The notes below the pieces were generated by a model. It was not told the DNA's origin. It did no database searches and worked only from the letters and a program-made list of their open reading frames with translations. Positions 1 through 6,118 of a stretch of DNA of 6,420 bases are shown piece by piece; position 1 is the first letter of the stretch, and the number at the start of each line of letters is the position of its first letter. Location of the stretch: the NCBI GenBank assembly GCA_902525995.1, contig CABZJG010000103.1:1-6420 (forward strand), read 5' to 3'. The translations under genes and the position numbers were made by a program. Source of the DNA: Paracoccaceae bacterium (GTDB taxonomy: Bacteria > Pseudomonadota > Alphaproteobacteria > Rhodobacterales > Rhodobacteraceae).

Positions 1-227
1 TCCACCAGTTCACGTGCATCTATAGTGCCATCAAAGCTTTGGTTTCGGCTGGCGTAAAACTGCGAAATTGCCGAAATGGTTTTTTTGCCAGAAATTCCGT
101 CGGCTGGCCCAACCTGATAGCCCAACTGGCCCAATAATTCTTGGGCTGAAGCCACCAACCGATCGGCATAACCCAGGCTGGCTGAAAATAGCCCAATAGT
201 GAAAAATGGCTGTTATTATGCAACGCA
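1..227 (-). pseudogene. Secreted peptidoglycan-binding-domain protein, N-terminal part, frameshifted
   Basis: Seen: the minus strand has an ATG at 227-225 preceded by a good Shine-Dalgarno (AAGGGA, about 6 bases away), opening as MRCIITAIF. This frame then becomes meaningless and stops near position 31. The +1 frame is open from about 212 to the left edge and reads GYADRLVASAQELLGQLGYQ, then VGPADGISGKKTISAISQFY. The segment QELLGQLGYQVGPADG...SGKKTISAI is the classic PG_binding_1 pattern (LxxLGYxxGPxDGxxGxxTxxAI). Removing one T from the five-T run (A5 on the plus strand, 202-206) fuses the two parts into a hydrophobic signal peptide (MRCIITAIFTIGLFSASLGYA) followed by the domain. Inference: a periplasmic or envelope protein binding peptidoglycan, broken by a homopolymer indel or a sequencing error. 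Start at GTG in LVASAQ is possible but has no signal peptide or ribosome site. The gene continues outside the window, so the rest of its domains are unknown. Confidence 0.6.
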
Positions 228-383
228 TAAGATGTCCCTTAAATACTTTGATCCGAGGTGGTGCGCGTGTTAAAGCAACCGGCGGCCTTCTGTTTTGGCA
301 GTAACTGTCCGATAGTCTTGGCCAACTGTCAATGCACGCGCAGTGACCATGGGCTGCTGCTCTGTCCAACATGCCCTATGATT

Positions 384-1299
384 TCACAGACCAAGCTCTT
401 GCAACCGCCGTGTCTGACGCTCGGCGATCGCATCAATTTCCGCCATTGATCGCTCTGTCAGCTTTGCGCTGGGTTTGCGCAATGTGGGATGCGCGATTAT
501 GCCCTGTTTGACCAATGAATATTTTCGGATCGCCAATCCCATCCCCGGCTGCGCTTCATATCGGATCATCGGCATATAGGCGTCGAAAATATCGCGCGCG
601 CGCAAAATCGCCCCCCTCACAGGCCGCGATCACCTGCGCCATCATTTCGGGATAGCCAAAGCCGGTCATGGCGCCATCTGCACCGCGCAGCATCTCTTCG
701 AGCAAATACATCCCGCCATTGCCGCAGAGGATTGAAATGCGCCGCGCGCCGGTCTCTGAGGCCTGTCGCAACTGGGTGATCTTTTCCAGCCCGGGCCAGT
801 CCTCATGCTTTAGCATGACGCAATTGGCGCAGTCTTCGACAATCTTCAAAATCACCGAGGGCGAGATGATCACGCCAGTGGCCAAAGGAAAATCCTGCAA
901 CACGAAAGGTATTTTCCCAAGCAACTCCGAGGTATCTTGGTAATACCTTATGATCTGATCATCGGTTCTAAGGCGCGCTGGCGGCGCCACCATAACAGCG
1001 GCTGCGCCCGCATCCATCGCTGCATTGCTCAGCGTGCTCATCGCCGCAAACCCGGGGGCAGAAACCCCGACAATAACAGGAATGTCGCTATGGCGGGTTA
1101 CCGTTTGAATAACCTTGATGCTTTCATCGGCCGATAGTTTTTCCGCTTCGCCCATCATGCCAAGTATTGTCAGACCGGTTGCGCCTTTGGCGATATAGGC
1201 ATCCACCAGACGGTCTAAACTTGGCAAATCAAGCGCGCCGTCCGGCAAAAACGGGGTCACCGCAATGGTAAAGACGCCTTTGGCGGTTTCATCAAGCAT
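384..1299 (-). pseudogene. Dihydrodipicolinate synthase/N-acetylneuraminate lyase family protein, frameshifted near the C-terminus
   Basis: Class I aldolase-type TIM barrel (DapA/NanA family). Seen: start ATG at 1299 with GAGGAG upstream, overlapping the racemase stop by 8 bases. Residues 47-51 are GMMGE (family GxxGE), K164 in VMLKHED is the expected Schiff-base lysine, and GNGG lies at 193-196. After residue about 235 the frame breaks; the remainder (FDAYMPMIRYEAQPGMGLAI to LQELGL, stop at 384) is in another frame. The break is in the CG run 593-603: adding one CG unit (2 bases) gives GDFARARDIFDAY and a 305-residue protein, the normal family length. Odd: the family Tyr of LYNVP is replaced, since this protein has LQDFP (Q135), as in a DapA-like subgroup of unknown substrate. 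It is therefore unlikely to be true DapA; a retro-aldolase or dehydratase acting in the operon's pathway is more likely. The lesion could be real, phase-variable or a read error. Confidence 0.8.
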
Positions 1300-1981
1300 G
1301 GTGCGTCTCCTCTATTTTATGCGCAAGATTTAGCGCGATCTGGCCCAGCGCCATTGAGGCAGCGGCTTGGCATGGCTCAACAACAGGAAGCCCTGTGGCA
1401 GTCTCGAGGGCCCCTCGGTATCGCGCCATGCCGGCGCAGCCCATGATCAGCACATCAGCGCCGTCTTCATCGCGCAGTTTGCAGCCGGTGGCAATCATCG
1501 CCTCTAAACTCAGGCGTTCATCCGCCAGATCAGCCACCGTCAGCCCAAGCGCGCGATCCCCCGCCAATCGGCCAAGAACGCCCATTGCGCCGAAAGCACG
1601 CATATGACGGGGAATGGAATTCGGCAAAATGGCAATCACGCCAAAGCGCTGACCCAAGGTCAAAGCGGTCATCACCGCTGCCTGCTGGATACCGACCACT
1701 GGAAGCGGGGTTTGATCGCGCAGCGCATATAGCCCTGGATCGCCAAAACAGGCGATCACATAACCGGCCGCATCGGTTTGGGCTTTGGCCAGAGCAAGCA
1801 TGGGCGCAATGGTCAGGTCTGCCTGCTTCTGGCTTTCGATGCCAAGCGGGCCTTCAGCAAGTGTCAAACAGCGAACCGGAGTGCCAAACCGACGCAGCGG
1901 ATTGATGGCAAGATCAATGGCATCGGTCACCGTTTGACTGGAGTTGGGATTGATCACAATGAGGCTTTTGGGCTTAGGCAT
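1292..1981 (-). CDS. Hydantoin/Asp-Glu racemase family protein
   Basis: A 229-residue cytosolic cofactor-independent racemase of the Asp/Glu/hydantoin racemase superfamily, matching the usual family length. Seen: N-terminal IVINPNSS (residues 8-15), typical of hydantoin racemases, and the two catalytic cysteines as acid-base pair, C78 in ACFGDPGL and C182 in MGCAGMA. A late EPCQAA motif lies at 202-207. Start ATG at 1981 is set by AGGAAG, which overlaps the TAG stop of the hydantoinase gene 8 bases upstream, so translation is probably coupled. The 3' end overlaps the next gene by 8 bases. Known: such enzymes racemise 5-substituted hydantoins or allantoin, letting a stereoselective hydrolase use both enantiomers. 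Inference: it serves the adjacent cyclic amidase here. Aspartate/glutamate racemase or maleate isomerase-like activity cannot be excluded, but the neighbour favours a hydantoin-like substrate. Confidence 0.88.
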   Translation of the reverse strand: MPKPKSLIVINPNSSQTVTDAIDLAINPLRRFGTPVRCLTLAEGPLGIESQKQADLTIAPMLALAKAQTDAAGYVIACFGDPGLYALRDQTPLPVVGIQQAAVMTALTLGQRFGVIAILPNSIPRHMRAFGAMGVLGRLAGDRALGLTVADLADERLSLEAMIATGCKLRDEDGADVLIMGCAGMARYRGALETATGLPVVEPCQAAASMALGQIALNLAHKIEETHHA

Positions 1982-1989
1982 CGTGCTTC

Positions 1990-3408
1990 CTATTCATTGG
2001 TTAGTCCTTTGGGTTTGGTGGCCAGTTCAGGCCGGTCAATCCAAGCGCCCTCGCCCGCCACGCCGAAAAATTCACCCTTGTGCATCACGGTTTTCCCGCG
2101 CAGCACAACCTGCTCGGGCCAGCCTTTGACAGTGCGGCCCTCCCATGGGTTGTAGCCCACGTTATCATGCAGGTCATCGGCCCCATAGGTGACAGTTTTA
2201 TCGGGGTCCCAGAGGACCACATCTGCATCCATTCCCGGGCTCAGCGCACCTTTATTTTTTAACCCGTACAGCTGTGCCGGCATGGTTGATGTGATCTGGC
2301 AAAACGCTTCCGGTCCCTGCGTGCCGCGCGACACCATTGCATCAAACAATAGAGGCAAGCGGGTTTCTAAACCCGGCAGGCCATTGGCTATTTCATCAAA
2401 GCGCGGATTGGGGCCAGCGGACAGTTTACCGCTGGCATCAAACCGGTAAGGCGCATGATCAGAGGACACAAGGCTCAGCGTGCCAGCGTCAAGCGCGTGC
2501 CAAAGCGCAGCCTGATCCACCGCACTGCGCTGCGGCGGCGAGCACATGAATTTTGCCCCCTCAATGCCGGGCTGGTTTAAAACCTCATCCGTCATCAGCA
2601 AATAATGCGGGCAGGTTTCGGCCCAAACCGGCGCGCCGCGCCGCTGCGCAGCCTGCACCGCAGCCGCGCCCTCTTCGGTTGATATGTGAAACAGCATGAT
2701 GGGCTGATCCAAGTGTTCAGCAAACCGGCACATCCGCTCAACCGCTTCAATTTCAGCCATGCGCGGGCGCGATGTTGCATGATCTTGCGGCGCAGTTTTG
2801 CCGGCGGCCAGTAAAGCGTTTTTGGCCCGCGCAATGATGGCGTCATTTTCGGCATGAACGCAGACCAGAGCGCCGCACCTGCGCGCCAAGGTCAAAACCT
2901 TTAGCACCTCAGGATCACGCAGCTGAATATTATAAGTGGTGAAAATTTTCAGCGAGCGATGCCCCGCTGCGACCAAATTTGCCAGATCTTCCTCAAAGGA
3001 CGGCACGCTCAGGTCGGTCAGGGTAAGGTGAAAGGCATAATCAATCATTGCGCCGCGTTTTGCGCGGGCTTCATAGTCGCAAAGTGTTTGCGATAATCGC
3101 TGTCCACCTGCCTGCGCGGCAAAGGAAATCACGCTGGTTGTGCCCCCCATTGCAGCTGAGCGCGTTGCGGTTTCAAAGGTGTCAGCGTTCATAAGCCCCA
3201 TGCCGGACATCTGTTCGATATGCGCATGCACATCCACCCCGCCCGGCATGACATATTTGCCCGCGGCGGAAATTTCGCGCGTCGCATGGCCGAAATTCGA
3301 TCCAATTTCGGCAATGCGTCCGCCGGTGATGGCAAGATCGCCCTCGACCACCCCTTTGGGCGTTACGATGTGTCCATCGCGAATAACCAGATCAAAGTCT
3401 GCACCCAT
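1990..3408 (-). CDS. hydA: D-hydantoinase/dihydropyrimidinase family cyclic-amide hydrolase
   Basis: A 472-residue metal-dependent amidohydrolase that opens a cyclic amide ring (hydantoin, dihydropyrimidine or allantoin-like) to an N-carbamoyl acid. Seen, in order: N-terminal beta-sandwich start MGADFDLVIRDGHIV; metal ligands H61 and H63 in GGVDVHAHIEQ; K154 in SLKIFTTY, the expected carboxylated lysine; H185 in CVHAEN; H241 in LFHISTEEG; D317 in SSDHAPY. The C-terminus has GALSPGMDADVVLWDP and NPWEGRTVKG, both typical of hydantoinases. All catalytic residues are present. The frame is open upstream to a GTG at 3525, but ATG 3408 is chosen because the family motif begins there and AAGGGG lies 9 bases upstream. 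First gene of the operon; the racemase follows after 8 bases. HIEQ rather than HTHLE, and no carbamoylase in view, mean the substrate is undetermined and the symbol is only the family name. Confidence 0.9.
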   Translation of the reverse strand: MGADFDLVIRDGHIVTPKGVVEGDLAITGGRIAEIGSNFGHATREISAAGKYVMPGGVDVHAHIEQMSGMGLMNADTFETATRSAAMGGTTSVISFAAQAGGQRLSQTLCDYEARAKRGAMIDYAFHLTLTDLSVPSFEEDLANLVAAGHRSLKIFTTYNIQLRDPEVLKVLTLARRCGALVCVHAENDAIIARAKNALLAAGKTAPQDHATSRPRMAEIEAVERMCRFAEHLDQPIMLFHISTEEGAAAVQAAQRRGAPVWAETCPHYLLMTDEVLNQPGIEGAKFMCSPPQRSAVDQAALWHALDAGTLSLVSSDHAPYRFDASGKLSAGPNPRFDEIANGLPGLETRLPLLFDAMVSRGTQGPEAFCQITSTMPAQLYGLKNKGALSPGMDADVVLWDPDKTVTYGADDLHDNVGYNPWEGRTVKGWPEQVVLRGKTVMHKGEFFGVAGEGAWIDRPELATKPKGLTNE

Positions 3409-3467
3409 CCAAAGCGGCCCCTTTACCAATGCTTGATGGGTAAAACTTGCCGTATTTTTACAATCAT

Positions 3468-3479
3468 GCAAGCGCTTCC
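3468..3479. promoter_or_regulatory. Candidate LacI-family operator upstream of the hydantoinase operon
   Basis: Seen: GCAAGCGCTTCC, an 8-bp perfect palindrome AAGCGCTT (3470-3477) with a central CG and one further matching outer pair, about 60 bases upstream of the hydantoinase ATG. Known: many LacI-family operators are short palindromes with a central CpG of this kind. Inference: this may be where the now broken upstream LacI protein acted on the operon. AGCGCTT also occurs inside coding sequence in this window (near 5268), so chance is possible. I find no convincing -35/-10 pair in 3409-3626. Confidence 0.35.
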
Positions 3480-3626
3480 TCACCCAACTGAAATTTTTGC
3501 TGTGCTTTGAAAGGCCGCAGGGCACCTATTGCACTGAAGCAGCTCCGTTGAGCACGCCTTTTAAGTCTTTGGCTGCCGCGCTGGGTATTTCGCCTTGGGT
3601 AAGACACAAAACCAGCTGCGCCGCCC

Positions 3627-3759
3627 TTAGGGGTATTCGGGAAATAATATCTGCGGCTTTAAAAGTCGTTGAGGGCGATTCTGAGGCCCTTTGCCCAGCG
3701 CGAAGGTTGCCATTTCATCAACCAAAGATGCCGCAAGGGTTTGAACAGGTGTGCTAAAA
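3627..3759 (-). pseudogene. C-terminal fragment of the IS-interrupted LacI-family regulator
   Basis: Seen: downstream of the IS the minus strand reads FSTPVQTLAASLVDEMATFA and ends LLKPQILFPEYP, with TAA at 3629-3627. This is the usual C-terminus of LacI-type regulators: a TP.-.LA..LV.. helix followed by a final strand ending near PE. Joined to the N-terminal piece at 5170 by deleting 1410 bases, the seam reads DEYITL-I-FSTPVQ in a single frame, giving 43 residues after the split codon 299 and a total of 342. The fragment is separated from any start and should not be made as part of a regulator. It ends 218 bases before the hydantoinase start. Its place on the same strand supports the whole gene being the operon's local regulator. 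Confidence 0.85.
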
Positions 3760-3766
3760 ATCCTGT

Positions 3767-3778
3767 GTGGATGCTCCC
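3767..3778 (+). repeat. Subterminal inverted repeat of the IS, transposase 3' side
   Basis: GTGGATGCTCCC, exact reverse complement of 5155-5166. Neither the next inner nor the next outer base matches, so the repeat is exactly 12 bp. Seven IS bases (3760-3766) lie outside it. Confidence 0.88.
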
Positions 3779-4053
3779 AGTTTAGCAAGGTAATTTCGGG
3801 ACATTTTTGGGTCAAGATTATCGGTATCGGTCGTGTGTCAGGCCTCTTGAGGTGTGGCTCTGATCGCCACGGGCCGTTATGGAGTTCGATCGCCTCGGGT
3901 CCAAATCGATCTTGAGGACTATTGATGTCCTTGACTACTATATGGTTTTCCCGTTGCGGATCAGCCGATGCTTGCGCCCATAATTGTCCTTTGATTTCCT
4001 CACTTTCCGGAATTGATCAGCGTGTACCGACCGTTCCGAAGCTCTGTGTGGCG
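3779..4053 (-). ncRNA. Candidate IS1111 guide RNA region (seekRNA/bridge RNA)
   Basis: The 275 bases between transposase stop and terminal repeat hold no credible gene. Known: in the IS1111 group the recombinase uses an RNA made from this region, carrying short guides for target and donor DNA. Seen: CAAGGTAAT at 3786-3794 is identical to target bases 5172-5180 beside the insertion. TTTAGC at 3781-3786 is complementary to GCTAAA in the other flank (3753-3758). The segment lies in a 19-base loop closed by TCCC (3775-3778) and GGGA (3798-3801). Other pairings include AGGAC 3915-3919 with GTCCT 3927-3931 and GATCG 3888-3892 with CGATC 3907-3911. Exact RNA ends, the promoter and the donor guide are not identified. 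The direction (minus) is assumed from the family. Confidence 0.5.
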
Positions 4054-5085
4054 TCAGGCGTATTCGACAAGGCCACCACGATAATCCTGTTTCTTTGTTA
4101 CCATCGCCCAGAGTATACGAGCCATTTTGTTAGCCAGCGCAACGGCAGCTAGCGTGCCTTGTTTCCGTTCGAGCAACCGACCCAGCCAGCTGTCTGGTTT
4201 CACGCCTTTCCATCGCGCCCACCGGATGCAGACGGTGGCTCCAGTAATCAACAATCGTCGGAGATCCGACTGGCCCATCTTACTGATCCGACCCAGTCTG
4301 GTTTTGCCACCCGTTGAGAGTTGTTTGGGCACCAGACCGAGCCACGCGGCGAAGTCACGCCCGCGCTTGAAACTTTCCATGGGCGGCGCAAAAGCAAGGA
4401 ACGCAGCTGCCGTGATCGGGCCCACGCCCGGCATGGTGCGGAGCCGTTTGATGTCGCGATTTTCTTTTGCAGCGGCCGCCATCTGGCGCTCTAAGCTAGA
4501 GATAGTCTGCGCAAGCTGGTCCATGTGGTAATAGTAAAGGCGCGCAGTTTCGCGCACCAAATCAGGCATAACGCTTTCCTGGGCTTCCATAGTGTCTTCA
4601 AACGCTAGGAGTGCAGCGTCTCCTTTGGCGACAATAATCCCGTGCTCAGCAAAGTGACCACGCAACGTCGTGATCAGTGTCGCCCTCTGACGGGTTAAAG
4701 TCTGATGTGTACGAAAGAGCATAGCGTGAGTTTGCTGTTCTTGGCTTTTGACCTTCACAAACCGCATTCCAGGTTGACGCACCGCCGTTGCAATCGCTGC
4801 AGCGTCGTTGGCGTCATTCTTGGCGGAGCGTTTGACAAATGGCTTCACATAGATCGGTGGGATGAGACGAACATCGTGCCCGGCCTCCTGCGCAAATCGC
4901 CCCCACCAATGACTGGTCGCGCACGCCTCCATAGCGACAAGACACTTCGGATGCTCGGACAAAAGCTGGCTCAGCTTTCCCCGTGAATACTTGCGGTTAT
5001 AAATGATGACCCCATCTGCCGTCGTCGCACAAACCTGAAACGAGTGCTTTGCAAGGTCGATTGCCAAAATGCTAATCTTTGACAT
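4054..5085 (-). CDS. IS110-family (IS1111 group) transposase/recombinase
   Basis: A 343-residue recombinase catalysing excision and RNA-guided insertion of its own element. Seen: N-terminal RuvC-like DEDD domain with D10 (LAIDLAKHSF), E53 (AMEACATSHWW), D91 and D94 (KNDANDAAAIA), then a coiled linker around 180-210. The C-terminal Transposase_20 domain begins at LRTMPGVGPITAAAF (215-229) and holds LVPKQLSTGGKTRLGRISKM, in which S257 sits where the family's catalytic serine is expected. Length is normal and no lesion is visible. Start ATG at 5085 is supported by AAAGGAAG 5-6 bases upstream and by the family start MSKISILAIDLAK. That ribosome site and start codon can pair with the terminal repeat at 5155-5166. 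Transcribed in the same direction as the host LacI gene, so read-through from the LacI promoter would cross it. Confidence 0.96.
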   Translation of the reverse strand: MSKISILAIDLAKHSFQVCATTADGVIIYNRKYSRGKLSQLLSEHPKCLVAMEACATSHWWGRFAQEAGHDVRLIPPIYVKPFVKRSAKNDANDAAAIATAVRQPGMRFVKVKSQEQQTHAMLFRTHQTLTRQRATLITTLRGHFAEHGIIVAKGDAALLAFEDTMEAQESVMPDLVRETARLYYYHMDQLAQTISSLERQMAAAAKENRDIKRLRTMPGVGPITAAAFLAFAPPMESFKRGRDFAAWLGLVPKQLSTGGKTRLGRISKMGQSDLRRLLITGATVCIRWARWKGVKPDSWLGRLLERKQGTLAAVALANKMARILWAMVTKKQDYRGGLVEYA

Positions 5086-5166
5086 GGATGCTTCCTTTCA
5101 ATTGAACTGACTTCTCACAAAGCCAGTCTGGCACATTACGATGCCGCTGTGGTAGGGAGCATCCAC
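5084..5166 (-). promoter_or_regulatory. Potential hairpin masking the transposase ribosome site and start codon
   Basis: On the minus-strand RNA, the terminal repeat (5166-5155, GUGGAUGCUCCC) can pair with GGAAGCAUCCAU (5095-5084), which contains the Shine-Dalgarno and the first two bases of the transposase AUG. It makes ten Watson-Crick pairs, one G-U and one mismatch, and 5154/5096 adds one more pair. The loop is about 57-59 bases. Inference: transcripts entering the IS from outside would be poorly translated. Confidence 0.5.
5155..5166 (-). repeat. Subterminal inverted repeat of the IS, transposase 5' side
   Basis: GGGAGCATCCAC on the plus strand, the exact inverse of 3767-3778. Only three IS bases (5167-5169, CCC) lie outside it. 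The 7/3 asymmetry agrees with my recollection of IS1111-group ends. Confidence 0.88.
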
Positions 5167-5169
5167 CCC

Positions 5170-6065
5170 ATCAAGGTAATATACTCATCGCGCAGCGCCC
5201 CACGGATTTCTTCGGTCAGCGGGTGAACAACCAGCTTAATGTCAGCGGGTGCGCAATTTTCGCGCAGCGCTTGAACCGCGCCCTCAACGCCGCCACCAGC
5301 AATATAGATACCCCGCAAATCAGGCAGAGTTTCCAGCATCTCTAGAACCACTTCATAGGTGACTTGGCGCGTTTAAAGATTAAGAAGCGTATCCTGCAGG
5401 CGCAAATTCGGCACCCGCTCTCGAAAATAGCCGCGCAAACCTGTTTCGCGCAACTGATGCCCATGCCATAAGCTGCTGCCAACAAGAACGGCAATCGTGC
5501 CGGCGCCAGAAACGACGTTTGTCATTATCCATCCGGCCAAACGGCCCAATTTATAATTATCCAGCCCGATATAGGTCACCCGCGAGTCCAGAGCAAAATC
5601 ATTGAGCATTGCAAAAGTTGGCGTGCCCGCATTGCGCGCCGCCGCCACAGCCTGGCTCACACGGTCATGATTGATCGCGGACGCGCCGATGACATCAACT
5701 TTATCCTGTAAAGCGGCAAATTGATCGGCAAATTCTTTCGGACTTTGGGTTTTTGCATAGCGAAAAACGGCTTTGCCCCTGATGCCTTGATAGGCAATGA
5801 CCTCATCCGTTAAAGCCTTACTCAGAGATGAGTAAAAGGGTTGGTTTTGCTTTGGAAGAACAAACCCAAAGGTCATCTCAGGCGCGCTTTGATCGATCCT
5901 ATGGCGGATTAAAGGCGCCGCATGATATCCCACATCTATCGCAGCCTGATAGACCCGCTCTGCGGTTTCTGCTTTCACCTTGCGCCGGCCATTTAAAACC
6001 CGGTCGACAGTGGCAATGCCAACCCCGGCACGGCGCGCAATATCAAATTGATTCGGTCGCTTCAT
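5170..6065 (-). pseudogene. LacI-family transcriptional regulator, N-terminal part, with nonsense codon, cut by IS
   Basis: DNA-binding repressor of the LacI family. Seen: ATG at 6065; helix-turn-helix with hinge, NQFDIARRAGVGIATVDRVL (5-24) then NGRRKVKAETAERVYQAA; and a periplasmic-binding-protein-like effector domain from about residue 64 (MTFGFVLP, VDVIGASAINHD, VTYIGLDNYKLGRLAGWIM, AGTIAVLVGS). A TAA stands at codon 231 (5375-5373), within LLNL-stop-TRQVTYEVVLEML. The frame continues unchanged after it through LRGIYIAGGGVEGAVQAL and LTEEIRGALRDEYITL to the IS, so this is a point nonsense mutation (for example GAA to TAA), not a frameshift. The C-terminal 43 residues lie at 3758-3630. The Shine-Dalgarno is weak (ATACACCTT). 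The truncated product would keep the DNA-binding domain and about half of the effector domain. The unbroken gene was 342 residues. It probably regulated the downstream operon and itself. Confidence 0.9.
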
Positions 6066-6073
6066 AAGGTGTA

Positions 6074-6088
6074 TTTTGGATGGAAAAT
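6074..6088. promoter_or_regulatory. Candidate operator copy 1 (15-bp direct repeat)
   Basis: TTTTGGATGGAAAAT, identical to 6119-6133 and 45 bases away. With the preceding A the unit is an imperfect palindrome (ATTTT...AAAAT arms). It lies just in front of the LacI start codon, where a bound repressor could limit its expression. The cognate protein is unknown. Confidence 0.45.
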
Positions 6089-6118
6089 CTATCCGTTTAA
6101 AGGGGTAATTCGGGATGG

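Larger units (their letters stand above)
3760..5169 (-). mobile_element. Complete IS110-family insertion sequence, IS1111-type, 1410 bp
   Basis: Seen: one DEDD transposase gene, exact 12-bp subterminal inverted repeats (3767-3778 and 5155-5166), 7 bases outside the repeat at the transposase 3' end and 3 at the 5' end. The flanking LacI reading frame is rejoined exactly when 3760-5169 is removed, with no target duplication; a shared T makes the boundary uncertain by one base (3761-5170 is equivalent). Known: IS1111-group elements have such off-centre repeats, make no duplication, move through a circular intermediate, and carry a guide RNA in the long region after the transposase. Here the 5' non-coding part is 84 bases and the 3' part 294 bases, which fits the IS1111 rather than the IS110 subgroup. 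The intact ORF suggests a recent and possibly active insertion. Confidence 0.9.

Noticed and set aside
327..332. Perfect minus-strand TTGACA (-35) before the peptidoglycan-binding gene
   Set aside because: No acceptable -10 lies 16-18 bases downstream. The nearby AACTGTC copies (303-309, 324-330), 21 bases apart, are too short to claim as operators.
384..1299. Calling the lyase gene dapA
   Set aside because: The catalytic Tyr motif is absent and the gene sits in a hydantoinase operon, so lysine biosynthesis is unlikely.
3409..3525. Upstream extension of the hydantoinase by 39 codons to a GTG
   Set aside because: The extra residues have no family similarity, and ATG 3408 has a ribosome site and the family-typical start.
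258..3757. Plus-strand open frames opposite the operon and the LacI remains
   Set aside because: They lie antisense to well-supported genes, and their translations show no domain pattern; they are shadows of the coding strand.
3627..3815. A free 62-residue minus-strand protein beginning MTQKCPEITLLNWEHPHRIF
   Set aside because: Its first part is the IS end and its last part the LacI C-terminus; it is an artefact of the insertion junction.
3850..3856. AGGTGTG in the IS non-coding region matching flank 3747-3753, as a second guide
   Set aside because: Only seven bases, and in the same orientation as the first guide, whereas the family model expects the two guides to pair with opposite strands.
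4127..4986. Plus-strand open frames inside the IS
   Set aside because: Antisense to the intact transposase and without recognisable motifs.
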